Shown in pieces: positions 43,077 through 49,595 of a stretch of 49,595 nucleotides of DNA. Location of the stretch: the NCBI GenBank assembly GCA_003249955.1, contig QKHS01000070.1, forward strand, positions 1 through 49,595. The letters run 5' to 3'. The translations under genes were made by a program, and so were the position numbers. The stretch comes from Bacteroidales bacterium (lineage in GTDB: Bacteria; Bacteroidota; Bacteroidia; Bacteroidales; ML635J-15). The notes under the pieces are model-generated. The model saw only the letters and a program-made list of their open reading frames with translations, made no database searches and had not been told where the DNA came from. Positions within the stretch are counted from its first letter, which is position 1. Each line of letters starts with the position of its first letter.

Positions 43077-43221
43077 TTTTTTTCCAAATTTTTTTTAAAA
43101 AATATACAACAGTAAAGAAATTGTTACGTTATTCATCTGATTATCAACATGTTTATGGTTGTTAAGATTTTTTTGTTTGTAACAATAAAAATTAAGCTGA
43201 AAATTTTGTTTTACAAATATT

Positions 43222-43229
43222 ATTTTTGT
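43222..43229 (+). promoter_or_regulatory. -7 box (TATTTTTG) of MORN-repeat gene
   Basis: TATTTTTG matches TAnnTTTG and lies 30 bases before the ATG at 43259. The nearest TTTG upstream is too close (12 bases), so the -33 box is unclear. Confidence 0.5.
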
Positions 43230-43258
43230 GTTGATTCGGACAAATAAAATTTAACTAA

Positions 43259-45046
43259 ATGAAAAACTGCACTTTTTTCTTATTTATTTTTATAAGCATT
43301 GCTGCTTTTGCTCAGGAATACACTTATGACACAACTTATTATCAAAACGGAAAAGTAAAGGAAACCGGTGTTCTTCATATGGGACAAAAGTCCGGCACAT
43401 GGAAATATTATTCTCCTGAAGGTAAAATTATGGCAGAGACAGACTATTATAAAGATGTTCTGCATGGTTTAAATAAGGTGTATTTCCCGGACGGGAAAGT
43501 TAAAGAGGAATATAATTACTGGGGAAATGAGCGACACGGGGCTTTTGTCGAAAATTATAAAGATGGAAATCCTTCGGTAAAGGGTTATTATCACAGTAAT
43601 CTTAAAGACAGCATCTGGCAGATATTTTATGAAGGCGGGAAGTTACAGTCGGAGGTAATTTATAAAAAAGGGGTTCTTGTTAAAATACAAAGCTTCTATA
43701 CTCCGGCAGGGAAACAGACTGTTATTAATGGTAACGGCGAAATGGTAAGCTATTATCCCAGTCTTCAGAAAAGTTCCGAAGGAAAAATCGAAAATGGTTT
43801 GGAGCAGGGCTTATGGGTATATTACTATGAAAGTGGTAAAAAAGCATCGGAGGGAAATTATAATAACGGGATAAGGGTAGGAACATGGTATGAATGGTAC
43901 GAGAACGGGAACAAGAAAAGCGAAGTAAGTACAGAATCAGGTATGAATATATTCTGGACAGAGAACGGGGATAAAGAAATGGAGGGAAAGCTTACTGACG
44001 GTAAACGTGAGGGGTTATGGACTTACTGGTATCCGAACGGAAAAGTTAGGAGTACAAATTTATATGAGAATGATCTTCGTAACGGGTTGCAGACAAAGTT
44101 CTTTGAAAACGGACAAAAACAATCAGAATTAAATTATGTTAACGGAGTTCTTGAAGGTGAAGCTCATTTCTGGCTTGAAGATGGTAAGAAAGATATTGAC
44201 GGAAACTTTTCCGGTGACCTTCAGGATGGCTTGTGGACATATTGGCGTACCGACGGAACCAAAGGGAATGAAGGAAATTTTGTTAAAGGAAAGATGGACG
44301 GACGTTGGAATTTTTGGTATTCAAACGGCAAAATCTGGAAAGAAGTAGATTACACAAACGGTCTTAAGGACGGAGCCTGGAATGTTTTCTTTGAAAACGG
44401 AAATCAATTCAGACAGGGCCAGTTTGAGAACGATTTTGAAGTTGGGGAATGGAAAGAATGGTATTCGGACGGAACTCTTGCTATGCAGGGAACATACAAT
44501 CTTGGAGTAATGACTGGTACCTGGACGACATGGCATGAAAACGGAGAAAAGAAATCTATGATTGAATATAAAGACGGACTTATTGCCGGAAAAAATTTCT
44601 TTTGGTATCCTAACGGAAAAAAACAGCTTGAAGAAAGCTATAAACTGATTGAAGTAAAATCAACAGATGATTTCAGTGTAAAAAACAAAACGACATCTGT
44701 TCTTCACGGAGCATATAAGACTTACAATATCCGGGAATTTGAGATTATTTCGGGTGTTTATTCGGAAGGTCAGAGAAACGGTAAATTTGTTTACAAAAAC
44801 AATAACGGAGGAACGGTAAAAGTTGAAAATTATAAGATGGATAAACCTGACGGGAAATGGCAGACTTTTTATGATTTCGGTCCTTTGGAGTCTGAGGTTA
44901 ATTATGAAAATGGACTTAAGGAAGGGAAATCCACTTATTACGACCAAAAAGGGAATATTACTTTTCAGGCGGTCTTTCATGCCGGAAGACAAACGGATAT
45001 TTTAATTGATAACAATCCGAACTTACCTCAGAATAAGAACAGATAA
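43259..45046 (+). CDS. Large secreted MORN-repeat (YwqK-type) protein
   Basis: The 595-residue protein has a signal peptide (MKNCTFFLFIFISIAAFAQ) followed by roughly 22-24 consecutive MORN-variant repeats of about 23 residues. Cores such as GLWTYWYPNGK, GTWYEWYENGNKKSE and GEWKEWYSDGTLAMQG show the W.Y..G pattern. Repeats like these form an extended beta-solenoid-like scaffold. YwqK-type proteins with the same repeat are often labelled antitoxin components, but no toxin is nearby. An envelope location is inferred from the signal. Confidence 0.85.
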   Translation: MKNCTFFLFIFISIAAFAQEYTYDTTYYQNGKVKETGVLHMGQKSGTWKYYSPEGKIMAETDYYKDVLHGLNKVYFPDGKVKEEYNYWGNERHGAFVENYKDGNPSVKGYYHSNLKDSIWQIFYEGGKLQSEVIYKKGVLVKIQSFYTPAGKQTVINGNGEMVSYYPSLQKSSEGKIENGLEQGLWVYYYESGKKASEGNYNNGIRVGTWYEWYENGNKKSEVSTESGMNIFWTENGDKEMEGKLTDGKREGLWTYWYPNGKVRSTNLYENDLRNGLQTKFFENGQKQSELNYVNGVLEGEAHFWLEDGKKDIDGNFSGDLQDGLWTYWRTDGTKGNEGNFVKGKMDGRWNFWYSNGKIWKEVDYTNGLKDGAWNVFFENGNQFRQGQFENDFEVGEWKEWYSDGTLAMQGTYNLGVMTGTWTTWHENGEKKSMIEYKDGLIAGKNFFWYPNGKKQLEESYKLIEVKSTDDFSVKNKTTSVLHGAYKTYNIREFEIISGVYSEGQRNGKFVYKNNNGGTVKVENYKMDKPDGKWQTFYDFGPLESEVNYENGLKEGKSTYYDQKGNITFQAVFHAGRQTDILIDNNPNLPQNKNR

Positions 45047-45144
45047 GAAATGTCTTAAGTTAGCAGCGTTTTGCAGCTTTGTTATAATTGCATTTCAGGC
45101 AGTTCTGATTTTAAGACACCATTGTAAAACAATCGTAAGCATTG

Positions 45145-45720
45145 ATGAAGAAAGCTATTATTTTAATATTCATATTTTTTTCGGTAAAATCGTTCTCACA
45201 GGAGCAAAAATACCTGTACAGCGGAGGAATGTTATTGTTCCAGCCCGGTTATACAATGGCAGAAAATCCCAACCAGAAAATTGAGTCGTTAGGATTCGGA
45301 GTAGGCGGGGAATTGAGATTTTACATAAAAAATCACCTTACTGCCGGCATTATCGGGGGAAGTCAGAAAACAGGATATAATTCGTCAGGATCAGAAAATT
45401 CATACATCAGTCTCGGGTATGGCGGCCCGTTTATAGGATATACTTATTCCGGGAACAGATTCAGGATTTGTGCATCTGTCAGTGCCGGAAAAGGACGAAT
45501 TAAAAATTTACATATCGAAAGTCAGGATGGAGTGGTTTTAAATAATGCCGAATATTATAATTATTCTGCCTGGGTAGGGTATCCTATGTTGAGTTTTGAC
45601 TATTTTATGACAAAAAAAATAGCCTTTACTTCGCAGGTTATTTATTTAACTGCCCTATATAATGAAAATGATTTGTATTTTTGTCCGGTTTTTCAATTAG
45701 GAGTTTTATTTAACAGATAA
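45145..45720 (+). CDS. Small outer-membrane beta-barrel-like protein
   Basis: The 191-residue protein has a signal peptide (MKKAIILIFIFFSVKSFSQ) and alternating hydrophobic strands (LGFGVGGELRFYIKNHLTAG, SLGYGGPFIGYTYSGNRFRI, VFQLGVLFNR) that suggest an 8-stranded barrel ending in an aromatic-containing terminal strand. No specific family is recognised. The ATG at 45145 is preferred over a TTG one codon upstream. It lies 98 bases after the MORN gene and 6 bases before glyS, so partial co-transcription is likely. Confidence 0.75.
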   Translation: MKKAIILIFIFFSVKSFSQEQKYLYSGGMLLFQPGYTMAENPNQKIESLGFGVGGELRFYIKNHLTAGIIGGSQKTGYNSSGSENSYISLGYGGPFIGYTYSGNRFRICASVSAGKGRIKNLHIESQDGVVLNNAEYYNYSAWVGYPMLSFDYFMTKKIAFTSQVIYLTALYNENDLYFCPVFQLGVLFNR

Positions 45721-45726
45721 TAAATA

Positions 45727-47265
45727 ATGGTACAGGAAGATATTTTTAAGAAAATTATTGCACACTGCAAAGAGTATGGTTTTATTTTTCAATCATCAGA
45801 ATTATATGACGGTTTAAGTGCTGTTTATGACTATGGTCAGAATGGTGTGGAACTGAAAAACAACATAAAAGAGTATTGGTGGAAAGCGATGACTCAGATG
45901 AACGAAGAAGTTGTAGGAATTGACTCTGCCATTTTTATGCACCCTACAATCTGGAAAGCATCAGGTCACGTGGATGCTTTTAACGATCCGTTGATTGACA
46001 ATAAAGATTCGAAAAAGAGATATCGTGCCGACGTGCTGGTTGAAGATTATCTTGAAAAAATAAATGATAAAATTAAAAAAGAGGTTGAAAAAGCTGCAAA
46101 ACGCTTTGGTGACAGCTTTGACGAGCAACAATACCGGACTACCAACCCTAGAGTAATGGAATATGCTCAGAAAATAGAGTCGGTAAGGACCGAATTTTTT
46201 GGAGCATTGGAAGCAAATGATCTGGAAAAAGTCCGTCAGATAATAATTGATCTGGAAATCGCATGTCCTGTGTCGGGAAGCAGAAACTGGACAGAAGTTC
46301 GTCAGTTTAACCTTATGTTCGATACAAAATTAGGCTCTGTTGCCGAAGGTGCCAACACTATTTACCTGCGTCCTGAAACAGCTCAGGGGATTTTTGTAAA
46401 CTATCTGAACGTACAGAAAACCGGACGTATGAAAATTCCTTTCGGGATTGCCCAGATTGGTAAGGCTTTCCGTAACGAAATTGTTGCACGTCAGTTTATT
46501 TTCCGTATGCGTGAGTTCGAACAAATGGAAATGCAGTATTTTGTAAAACCGGGAGAAGAATTAAAATGGTTTGAGTCCTGGAAAGACAAACGTATTAAAT
46601 GGCACATGGCAATGGGAATTAATCCTGCAAAATACCGCTGGCATGCTCATGACAAACTTGCACACTATGCTAACGCAGCTTTCGATATCGAGTTTGAATT
46701 CCCGTTCGGGTTTAAAGAACTTGAAGGAATCCATTCCCGTACAGATTTTGATTTGACACAACACCAGAATTTCTCCGGTAAAAAAATCCAGTATTTTGAT
46801 AATGAATCCGGCGAAAGCTATGTGCCGTATGTAGTTGAAACATCTGTAGGTCTGGACAGAACATTCCTTTCGATACTTTCTGCATGTTATAACGAAGAAC
46901 AGGTCGGAGAAGAAACAAGAGTTGTATTAAATATTCCTGCACCTTTAGCTCCTGTAAAAGTTGCCGTTTTACCGCTTGTTAAAAAAGACGGTTTGCCGGA
47001 GCTTGCACGCGAAATTCTGAATGAACTTAAGTTTGACATGAACTGCATGTACGAAGAAAAAGATTCTATCGGGAAACGTTACCGTCGTCAGGATGCGATA
47101 GGAACACCTTTCTGTATTACTGTTGATCATCAGTCTGCAGAGGATAGGACTGTTACTATACGTTACCGTGACACAATGGAGCAGGAAAGAATTCCGGTTG
47201 AGAAAGTTGCCGGAATTGTAAGAGAAAAAGTTGATCTGAAAAACCTGTTGAAGAAATTGGTATAA
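45727..47265 (+). CDS. glyS: Glycyl-tRNA synthetase (dimeric, eukaryotic/archaeal-like type)
   Basis: The 512-residue class II synthetase charges tRNA-Gly. It has the motifs of the homodimeric alpha2 enzyme: DGLSAVYDYGQNGVELKNNI near the start, motif 2 IGKAFRNEIVARQFIFRMRE (~238-257), the motif 3-like VVETSVGLDRTFLSIL (~370-385), and a C-terminal anticodon-binding domain (~400-512). This single-chain type is common in Bacteroidetes, unlike the alpha2beta2 enzyme of E. coli. It is followed by an EamA gene after 18 bases. Confidence 0.95.
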   Translation: MVQEDIFKKIIAHCKEYGFIFQSSELYDGLSAVYDYGQNGVELKNNIKEYWWKAMTQMNEEVVGIDSAIFMHPTIWKASGHVDAFNDPLIDNKDSKKRYRADVLVEDYLEKINDKIKKEVEKAAKRFGDSFDEQQYRTTNPRVMEYAQKIESVRTEFFGALEANDLEKVRQIIIDLEIACPVSGSRNWTEVRQFNLMFDTKLGSVAEGANTIYLRPETAQGIFVNYLNVQKTGRMKIPFGIAQIGKAFRNEIVARQFIFRMREFEQMEMQYFVKPGEELKWFESWKDKRIKWHMAMGINPAKYRWHAHDKLAHYANAAFDIEFEFPFGFKELEGIHSRTDFDLTQHQNFSGKKIQYFDNESGESYVPYVVETSVGLDRTFLSILSACYNEEQVGEETRVVLNIPAPLAPVKVAVLPLVKKDGLPELAREILNELKFDMNCMYEEKDSIGKRYRRQDAIGTPFCITVDHQSAEDRTVTIRYRDTMEQERIPVEKVAGIVREKVDLKNLLKKLV

Positions 47266-47283
47266 GTTGCCGGAAGTAAATTG

Positions 47284-48189
47284 ATGGAAAACAGGAAAAA
47301 ACAACTTCTGGTTTACGGGCTCCTCACTATTTCTATGATTTTGTGGGGAACTTCGTTTGTCTGGACCAAAGTTGCTTTACAATATTACAATACAAATACA
47401 ATTGTATTCTTTAGGTTATTTGTTTCTGCAATAGTTCTTATTCCGGTTCTTATTGTAACTAAAAAATTCAGATTTCCGGCAAAAAAACATCTGCTGATGT
47501 TTATGCTTTTGGCTTTGTTTGAGCCCTTTCTTTACTTTCTGGGGGAAACAAACGGGTTACGCTTTCTTGATCCCTCCATGGCATCTGTATTAATCTCTGT
47601 AATTCCATTGTTTACTCCTTTTGTTGCTTATTATTTTTTAAAGGAAAAGATAACCTTTGTTAATTTATTAGGGATTATAATTTCTATCAGCGGAATTATT
47701 GTTTTGGTTTTTGGTAAAGACATGAGTATGGAAGTTGCCCCTGTAGGACTGGCTTTGATTTTTCTATCTATTTTTGCCGCCAACGGGTATAGTGTAATGA
47801 TTAAAAAATTACCGGAAGAGTATTCAATTCTCAATATTATTTTTTGGCAGAATATCTTTGGGATGTTGTATTTCAGCCCGATTGTTTTTTTTACATCTTA
47901 TAACGACTTTTTTGTTACCGGATTTGTTAAAGAAGGATTCTGGGCAATTGCAGAGCTGGGATTTTTCGCATCTACGCTGGCTTTTCTGTTCTATATGTAC
48001 GGTCTGAAATTTATGTCTATCACCAAAGTAAATGTTTTTACCAATACTATTCCTATTTTTACCATCATCATTTCATGGCTTTTCCTTGATGAAGATATAA
48101 GTACGAAAAAGATTACCGGTATATTAATTGTAATTCTGGGAGTTATAATTTCGCAGTTGAAGTACAGGATTTTTTCTTCTAAAAAATAA
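47284..48189 (+). CDS. EamA-family (DMT) transporter
   Basis: The 301-residue protein has about ten helices in two EamA repeats (~10-142 and ~155-298). Segments ILWGTSFVWTKVALQYYN and ANGYSVMIKKLPEEYS open the two halves, and ETNGLRFLDPSMASVLISVI is conserved in the family. The substrate is unknown. It shares only general family features with the other EamA protein at 28301-29215. The ATG at 47284 follows an in-frame TTG by one codon. Confidence 0.9.
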   Translation: MENRKKQLLVYGLLTISMILWGTSFVWTKVALQYYNTNTIVFFRLFVSAIVLIPVLIVTKKFRFPAKKHLLMFMLLALFEPFLYFLGETNGLRFLDPSMASVLISVIPLFTPFVAYYFLKEKITFVNLLGIIISISGIIVLVFGKDMSMEVAPVGLALIFLSIFAANGYSVMIKKLPEEYSILNIIFWQNIFGMLYFSPIVFFTSYNDFFVTGFVKEGFWAIAELGFFASTLAFLFYMYGLKFMSITKVNVFTNTIPIFTIIISWLFLDEDISTKKITGILIVILGVIISQLKYRIFSSKK

Positions 48190-48470
48190 GCATCAGGCAA
48201 TATTTCTGGGGGATTATAAAAACTTAAGAATAAAAATATTTCATAAAAAAATAAAGACTAAAATATTCTTTATTCTCTCTTTCTTTTGTCATTGCCACAA
48301 AAGAAACAAAAAGGCTAGGAAAAACAAAGCTTCAACCCGCCTCAATCAAAACAACAGAATTGTATTGCAACCGGGCCTAAAACAAAGTCCCTTCACACAT
48401 ACCTTTAAAACTTTGCTTTAGTCAATGACATAATAATGTCAGCTTGCCACAATTCTAGTTGTTTTGATTT
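48190..48470. other. Non-coding gap leading into repeat copy 2
   Basis: No gene is seen. It includes a perfect 10-bp inverted repeat (48280-48306) that may be the outer end of dispersed-repeat copy 2. The remaining sequence has no partner elsewhere in this window, so I cannot say whether it belongs to the element. Confidence 0.5.
48280..48306. repeat. 10-bp perfect inverted repeat near repeat copy 2
   Basis: TTTCTTTTGT (48280-48289) and ACAAAAGAAA (48297-48306) are exact complements around a 7-base spacer, forming a stable hairpin on either strand. It lacks a T tract immediately after the stem on the plus strand. Confidence 0.75.
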
Positions 48471-48592
48471 TCACCTCTGGAGCTGGCCCGCTGTTTTTCC
48501 ATGGCCTACCCGCGTCGCATTACTGAATATTCTTCGCCATGATTTTTTTATTTAACGCAGAAAAACTCTTCCCCAGAAATTCGGCTTGATCC
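48471..48592 (-). repeat. Dispersed intergenic repeat, copy 2 (inverted)
   Basis: Read on the minus strand this block aligns to 8130-8277. It shares CTGCGTTAAATAAAAAA, TCATGGCGAA, GCGACGCGGG, AGGCCATGGAA and GCTCCAGAGGTGA in the same order. It is about 25 bases shorter overall. It sits between an EamA gene and tRNA-Cys, with no coding frame. Confidence 0.75.
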
Positions 48593-48653
48593 TAGGTTAC
48601 TTGTGTAGTACAAACATAATTGTCTGTTTTGTAATTTGTGATTCTTCTTTAAC

Positions 48654-48685
48654 AAAAAAGCACCTTCGTTTCCGAAAGTGCTTTT
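48654..48685 (-). terminator. Terminator of tRNA-Cys
   Basis: On the minus strand AGCACTTTCG (48682-48673) pairs with CGAAGGTGCT (48668-48659), including one G-U, with a four-base loop and a six-T tail, directly after the tRNA. Confidence 0.9.
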
Positions 48686-48686
48686 G

Positions 48687-48757
48687 AGGTACCTGGCGGA
48701 GTCGAACCGCCGTAGCCGGTTTTGCAGACCGGTGCCTAGCCACTCGGCCAAGGTACC
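48687..48757 (-). tRNA. tRNA-Cys (anticodon GCA)
   Basis: The 71-base minus-strand sequence folds as a cloverleaf: acceptor GGTACCT/AGGTACC, anticodon arm CCGGT-CTGCAAA-ACCGG with GCA at the centre of the loop, and T arm GGCGG-TTCGACT-CCGCC. The discriminator base is U (T73), which is characteristic of tRNA-Cys. CCA is not encoded and must be added after transcription. It has its own consensus promoter and terminator, so it is a single-gene unit. Confidence 0.96.
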
Positions 48758-48769
48758 GAAATGGGATTG

Positions 48770-48800
48770 CAAATATAGAATAAAATTTTTATCAGCCAAA
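48770..48800 (-). promoter_or_regulatory. Promoter of tRNA-Cys
   Basis: TTTG (48800-48797) and TATATTTG (48777-48770) on the minus strand are separated by 19 bases, an exact Bacteroidetes -33/-7 match, 13 bases upstream of the mature tRNA. Confidence 0.85.
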
Positions 48801-48957
48801 ATTATTTTTACAGAAGCATTGTTTTAATGTAAAATATGCCCGGAAAACCATTGTGAGAGCAATATAAATATGTATAGGACACAAGCCGGACATAAGACAG
48901 TATTCCAGAAAAATAAAAATCGTAAATATATTATTGTTACCTAATTTAGAGAGTTTT

Positions 48958-48990
48958 TTTGTTCAATTAAGGATAAGTTTTCTAATTTTG
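48958..48990 (+). promoter_or_regulatory. Promoter of PLP-enzyme gene
   Basis: TTTG (48958-48961) and TAATTTTG (48983-48990) are separated by 21 bases, matching the Bacteroidetes consensus. The leader to the ATG at 49029 is only about 30-35 bases, too short for a SAM riboswitch. Confidence 0.8.
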
Positions 48991-49028
48991 TGCCCTTAAC
49001 ACAAAGTTTTACACATTATATTTTAAAA

Positions 49029-49595
49029 ATGGAAACAAAAAACAAAGGTTTTAACACCAAATTAATTCACGCAGGTGATTATGACGATGCTTTGGGAAGT
49101 GCAGTTCCGCCGATTTACCAAACATCCACATTCAGATTTAAAGATGCCAAACATGGGGCAGATTGTTTTGCAGGAAGAGATTCAGGATATATTTATACCC
49201 GTATAGGAAACCCGACAATCAATTCATTTGAAGAAAAACTTGCACAATTGGAAAACGGTTATCGCGGAATCGCTTTGTCAAGCGGAATGGCTGCTGTAAC
49301 TACAGTTTATATGGCTTTACTTGGTAAAGATCAGCATATCAGCATATGATCAGCACTGATGCTGTTTATGGCCCTTCCAGAGCTGTTCTTGAAAGAGATT
49401 TCTCAAGATTTGGTGTCCAGTATGACTTTGTTGACACTTCTGATATTTCATTGATTGAGAAGGCAATTAAGCCAAATACAAAATTATTATACCTCGAAAC
49501 CCCGACTAATCCGACTATGGCAATAACTGATATTAAAGCAGTATCGGAACTTGCTCACAAACACGGAATTATTGTTTGTGTTGATAATACTTTCA
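49029..49595 (+). pseudogene. Methionine gamma-lyase/cystathionine-type PLP enzyme, frameshifted and cut by window end
   Basis: The ATG at 49029 starts METKNKGFNTKLIHAGDYDD and continues through PPIYQTSTFRFKD and SGYIYTRIGNPTINSFEEKL, the N-terminus of Cys/Met-metabolism PLP enzymes (trans-sulfuration family). The frame ends after 107 codons at TGA (49347-49349). A second frame from ATG 49346 continues with STDAVYGPSRAVLERDFS and LYLETPTNPTMAITDIKA to the window end. Removing one copy of the 8-bp tandem duplication CAGCATAT (49332-49339 and 49340-49347) restores a single frame. The PLP-binding Lys would lie beyond the window. It may be methionine gamma-lyase or a cystathionine enzyme; the specificity cannot be decided here. 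Confidence 0.88.
49332..49347. repeat. 8-bp tandem duplication inside PLP-enzyme gene
   Basis: CAGCATAT occurs twice head to tail (49332-49339, 49340-49347). The extra eight bases shift the frame by +2 and create a TGA stop that overlaps an ATG in the restored frame (ATGA at 49346-49349). Confidence 0.95.

Noticed and set aside
43259-45046. Toxin-antitoxin antitoxin (YwqK label)
   Set aside because: The protein is secreted, very long, and has no toxin gene beside it; the repeat alone does not support an antitoxin role.
45006-45284. Plus-strand frame of 92 codons between the MORN and barrel genes
   Set aside because: It overlaps both genuine genes in another frame and has no coding features of its own.
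48958-49028. SAM or methionine-responsive riboswitch before the PLP-enzyme gene
   Set aside because: The promoter lies only about 40 bases before the ATG, leaving too little leader for a riboswitch aptamer.
1-49595. CRISPR array, prophage or insertion sequence
   Set aside because: No regularly spaced repeats, cas genes, integrase, transposase or phage structural genes were seen on either strand.

Overview
The window is a chromosomal segment of a Bacteroidetes bacterium, most likely a Bacteroidales/Marinilabiliales-type organism. The evidence is two proteins ending in a type IX secretion (Por/SprF-type) C-terminal sorting domain, TAnnTTTG -7 promoter boxes with TTTG -33 boxes about 19-21 bp upstream, a Bacteroidetes-style split F-ATPase operon, a dimeric glycyl-tRNA synthetase, many Sec-secreted proteins of unknown function, and AT-rich intergenic DNA. 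Taxonomic placement below the phylum is inference.

Layout. 1-2262: tandem T9SS cargo paralogs sharing a nearly identical 3' block; the first is cut by the window edge. 2263-4531: a small foreign-looking insert with a truncated vsr remnant and a PD-(D/E)XK nuclease/DUF2075 helicase fusion, the best defence candidate here. 4547-7981 (-): Xaa-Pro aminopeptidase, a TPR protein and YifB/ComM. 8130-8380: one copy of a dispersed non-coding repeat and a GATTACA heptamer array. 8547-9539: trpS, convergent with a long (-) operon bactofilin-atpZ-atpI-like-atpB-atpE-atpF-atpH-atpA-atpG (9594-15612) that lacks atpD and atpC. 15778-18546 (-): a sulfur module of DsrE-like, TusE/DsrC-like, DUF1641 and sulfide:quinone oxidoreductase-like genes. 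18801-21799 (+): a repeat-rich surface protein, then a Crp/Fnr regulator translationally coupled to a radical SAM/SPASM enzyme.

22065-24712: rplM-rpsI-rpsB-tsf, followed by miaB, an AhpD-like protein and two tandem TonB-like proteins. 28301-38899: EamA permease, rlmN, a secreted protein of unknown function, alanine dehydrogenase, RNase R, an LPP20-like lipoprotein, and kdsB-glycosyltransferase-rnhB. 38981-45720: flippase-like membrane protein, rpiB, a 0.6-kb non-coding gap with an orphan minus-strand terminator, a LuxE-type acyl-protein synthetase, a secreted protein, a large MORN-repeat protein and a small outer-membrane barrel. 45727-49595: glyS, a second EamA permease, a second inverted copy of the dispersed repeat, tRNA-Cys(GCA), and the start of a methionine gamma-lyase-type gene broken by an 8-bp tandem duplication.

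Most genes are core housekeeping functions. The observations most worth following are: the nuclease-helicase next to the vsr remnant; the dispersed repeat family; the sulfur module with its dyad site near a Crp/Fnr-radical SAM pair; the hairpin after atpE; the orphan terminator at 40637-40663; and the 8-bp duplication that breaks the PLP enzyme while creating an ATGA stop/start overlap. No CRISPR array, complete prophage, integrase or transposase is visible.
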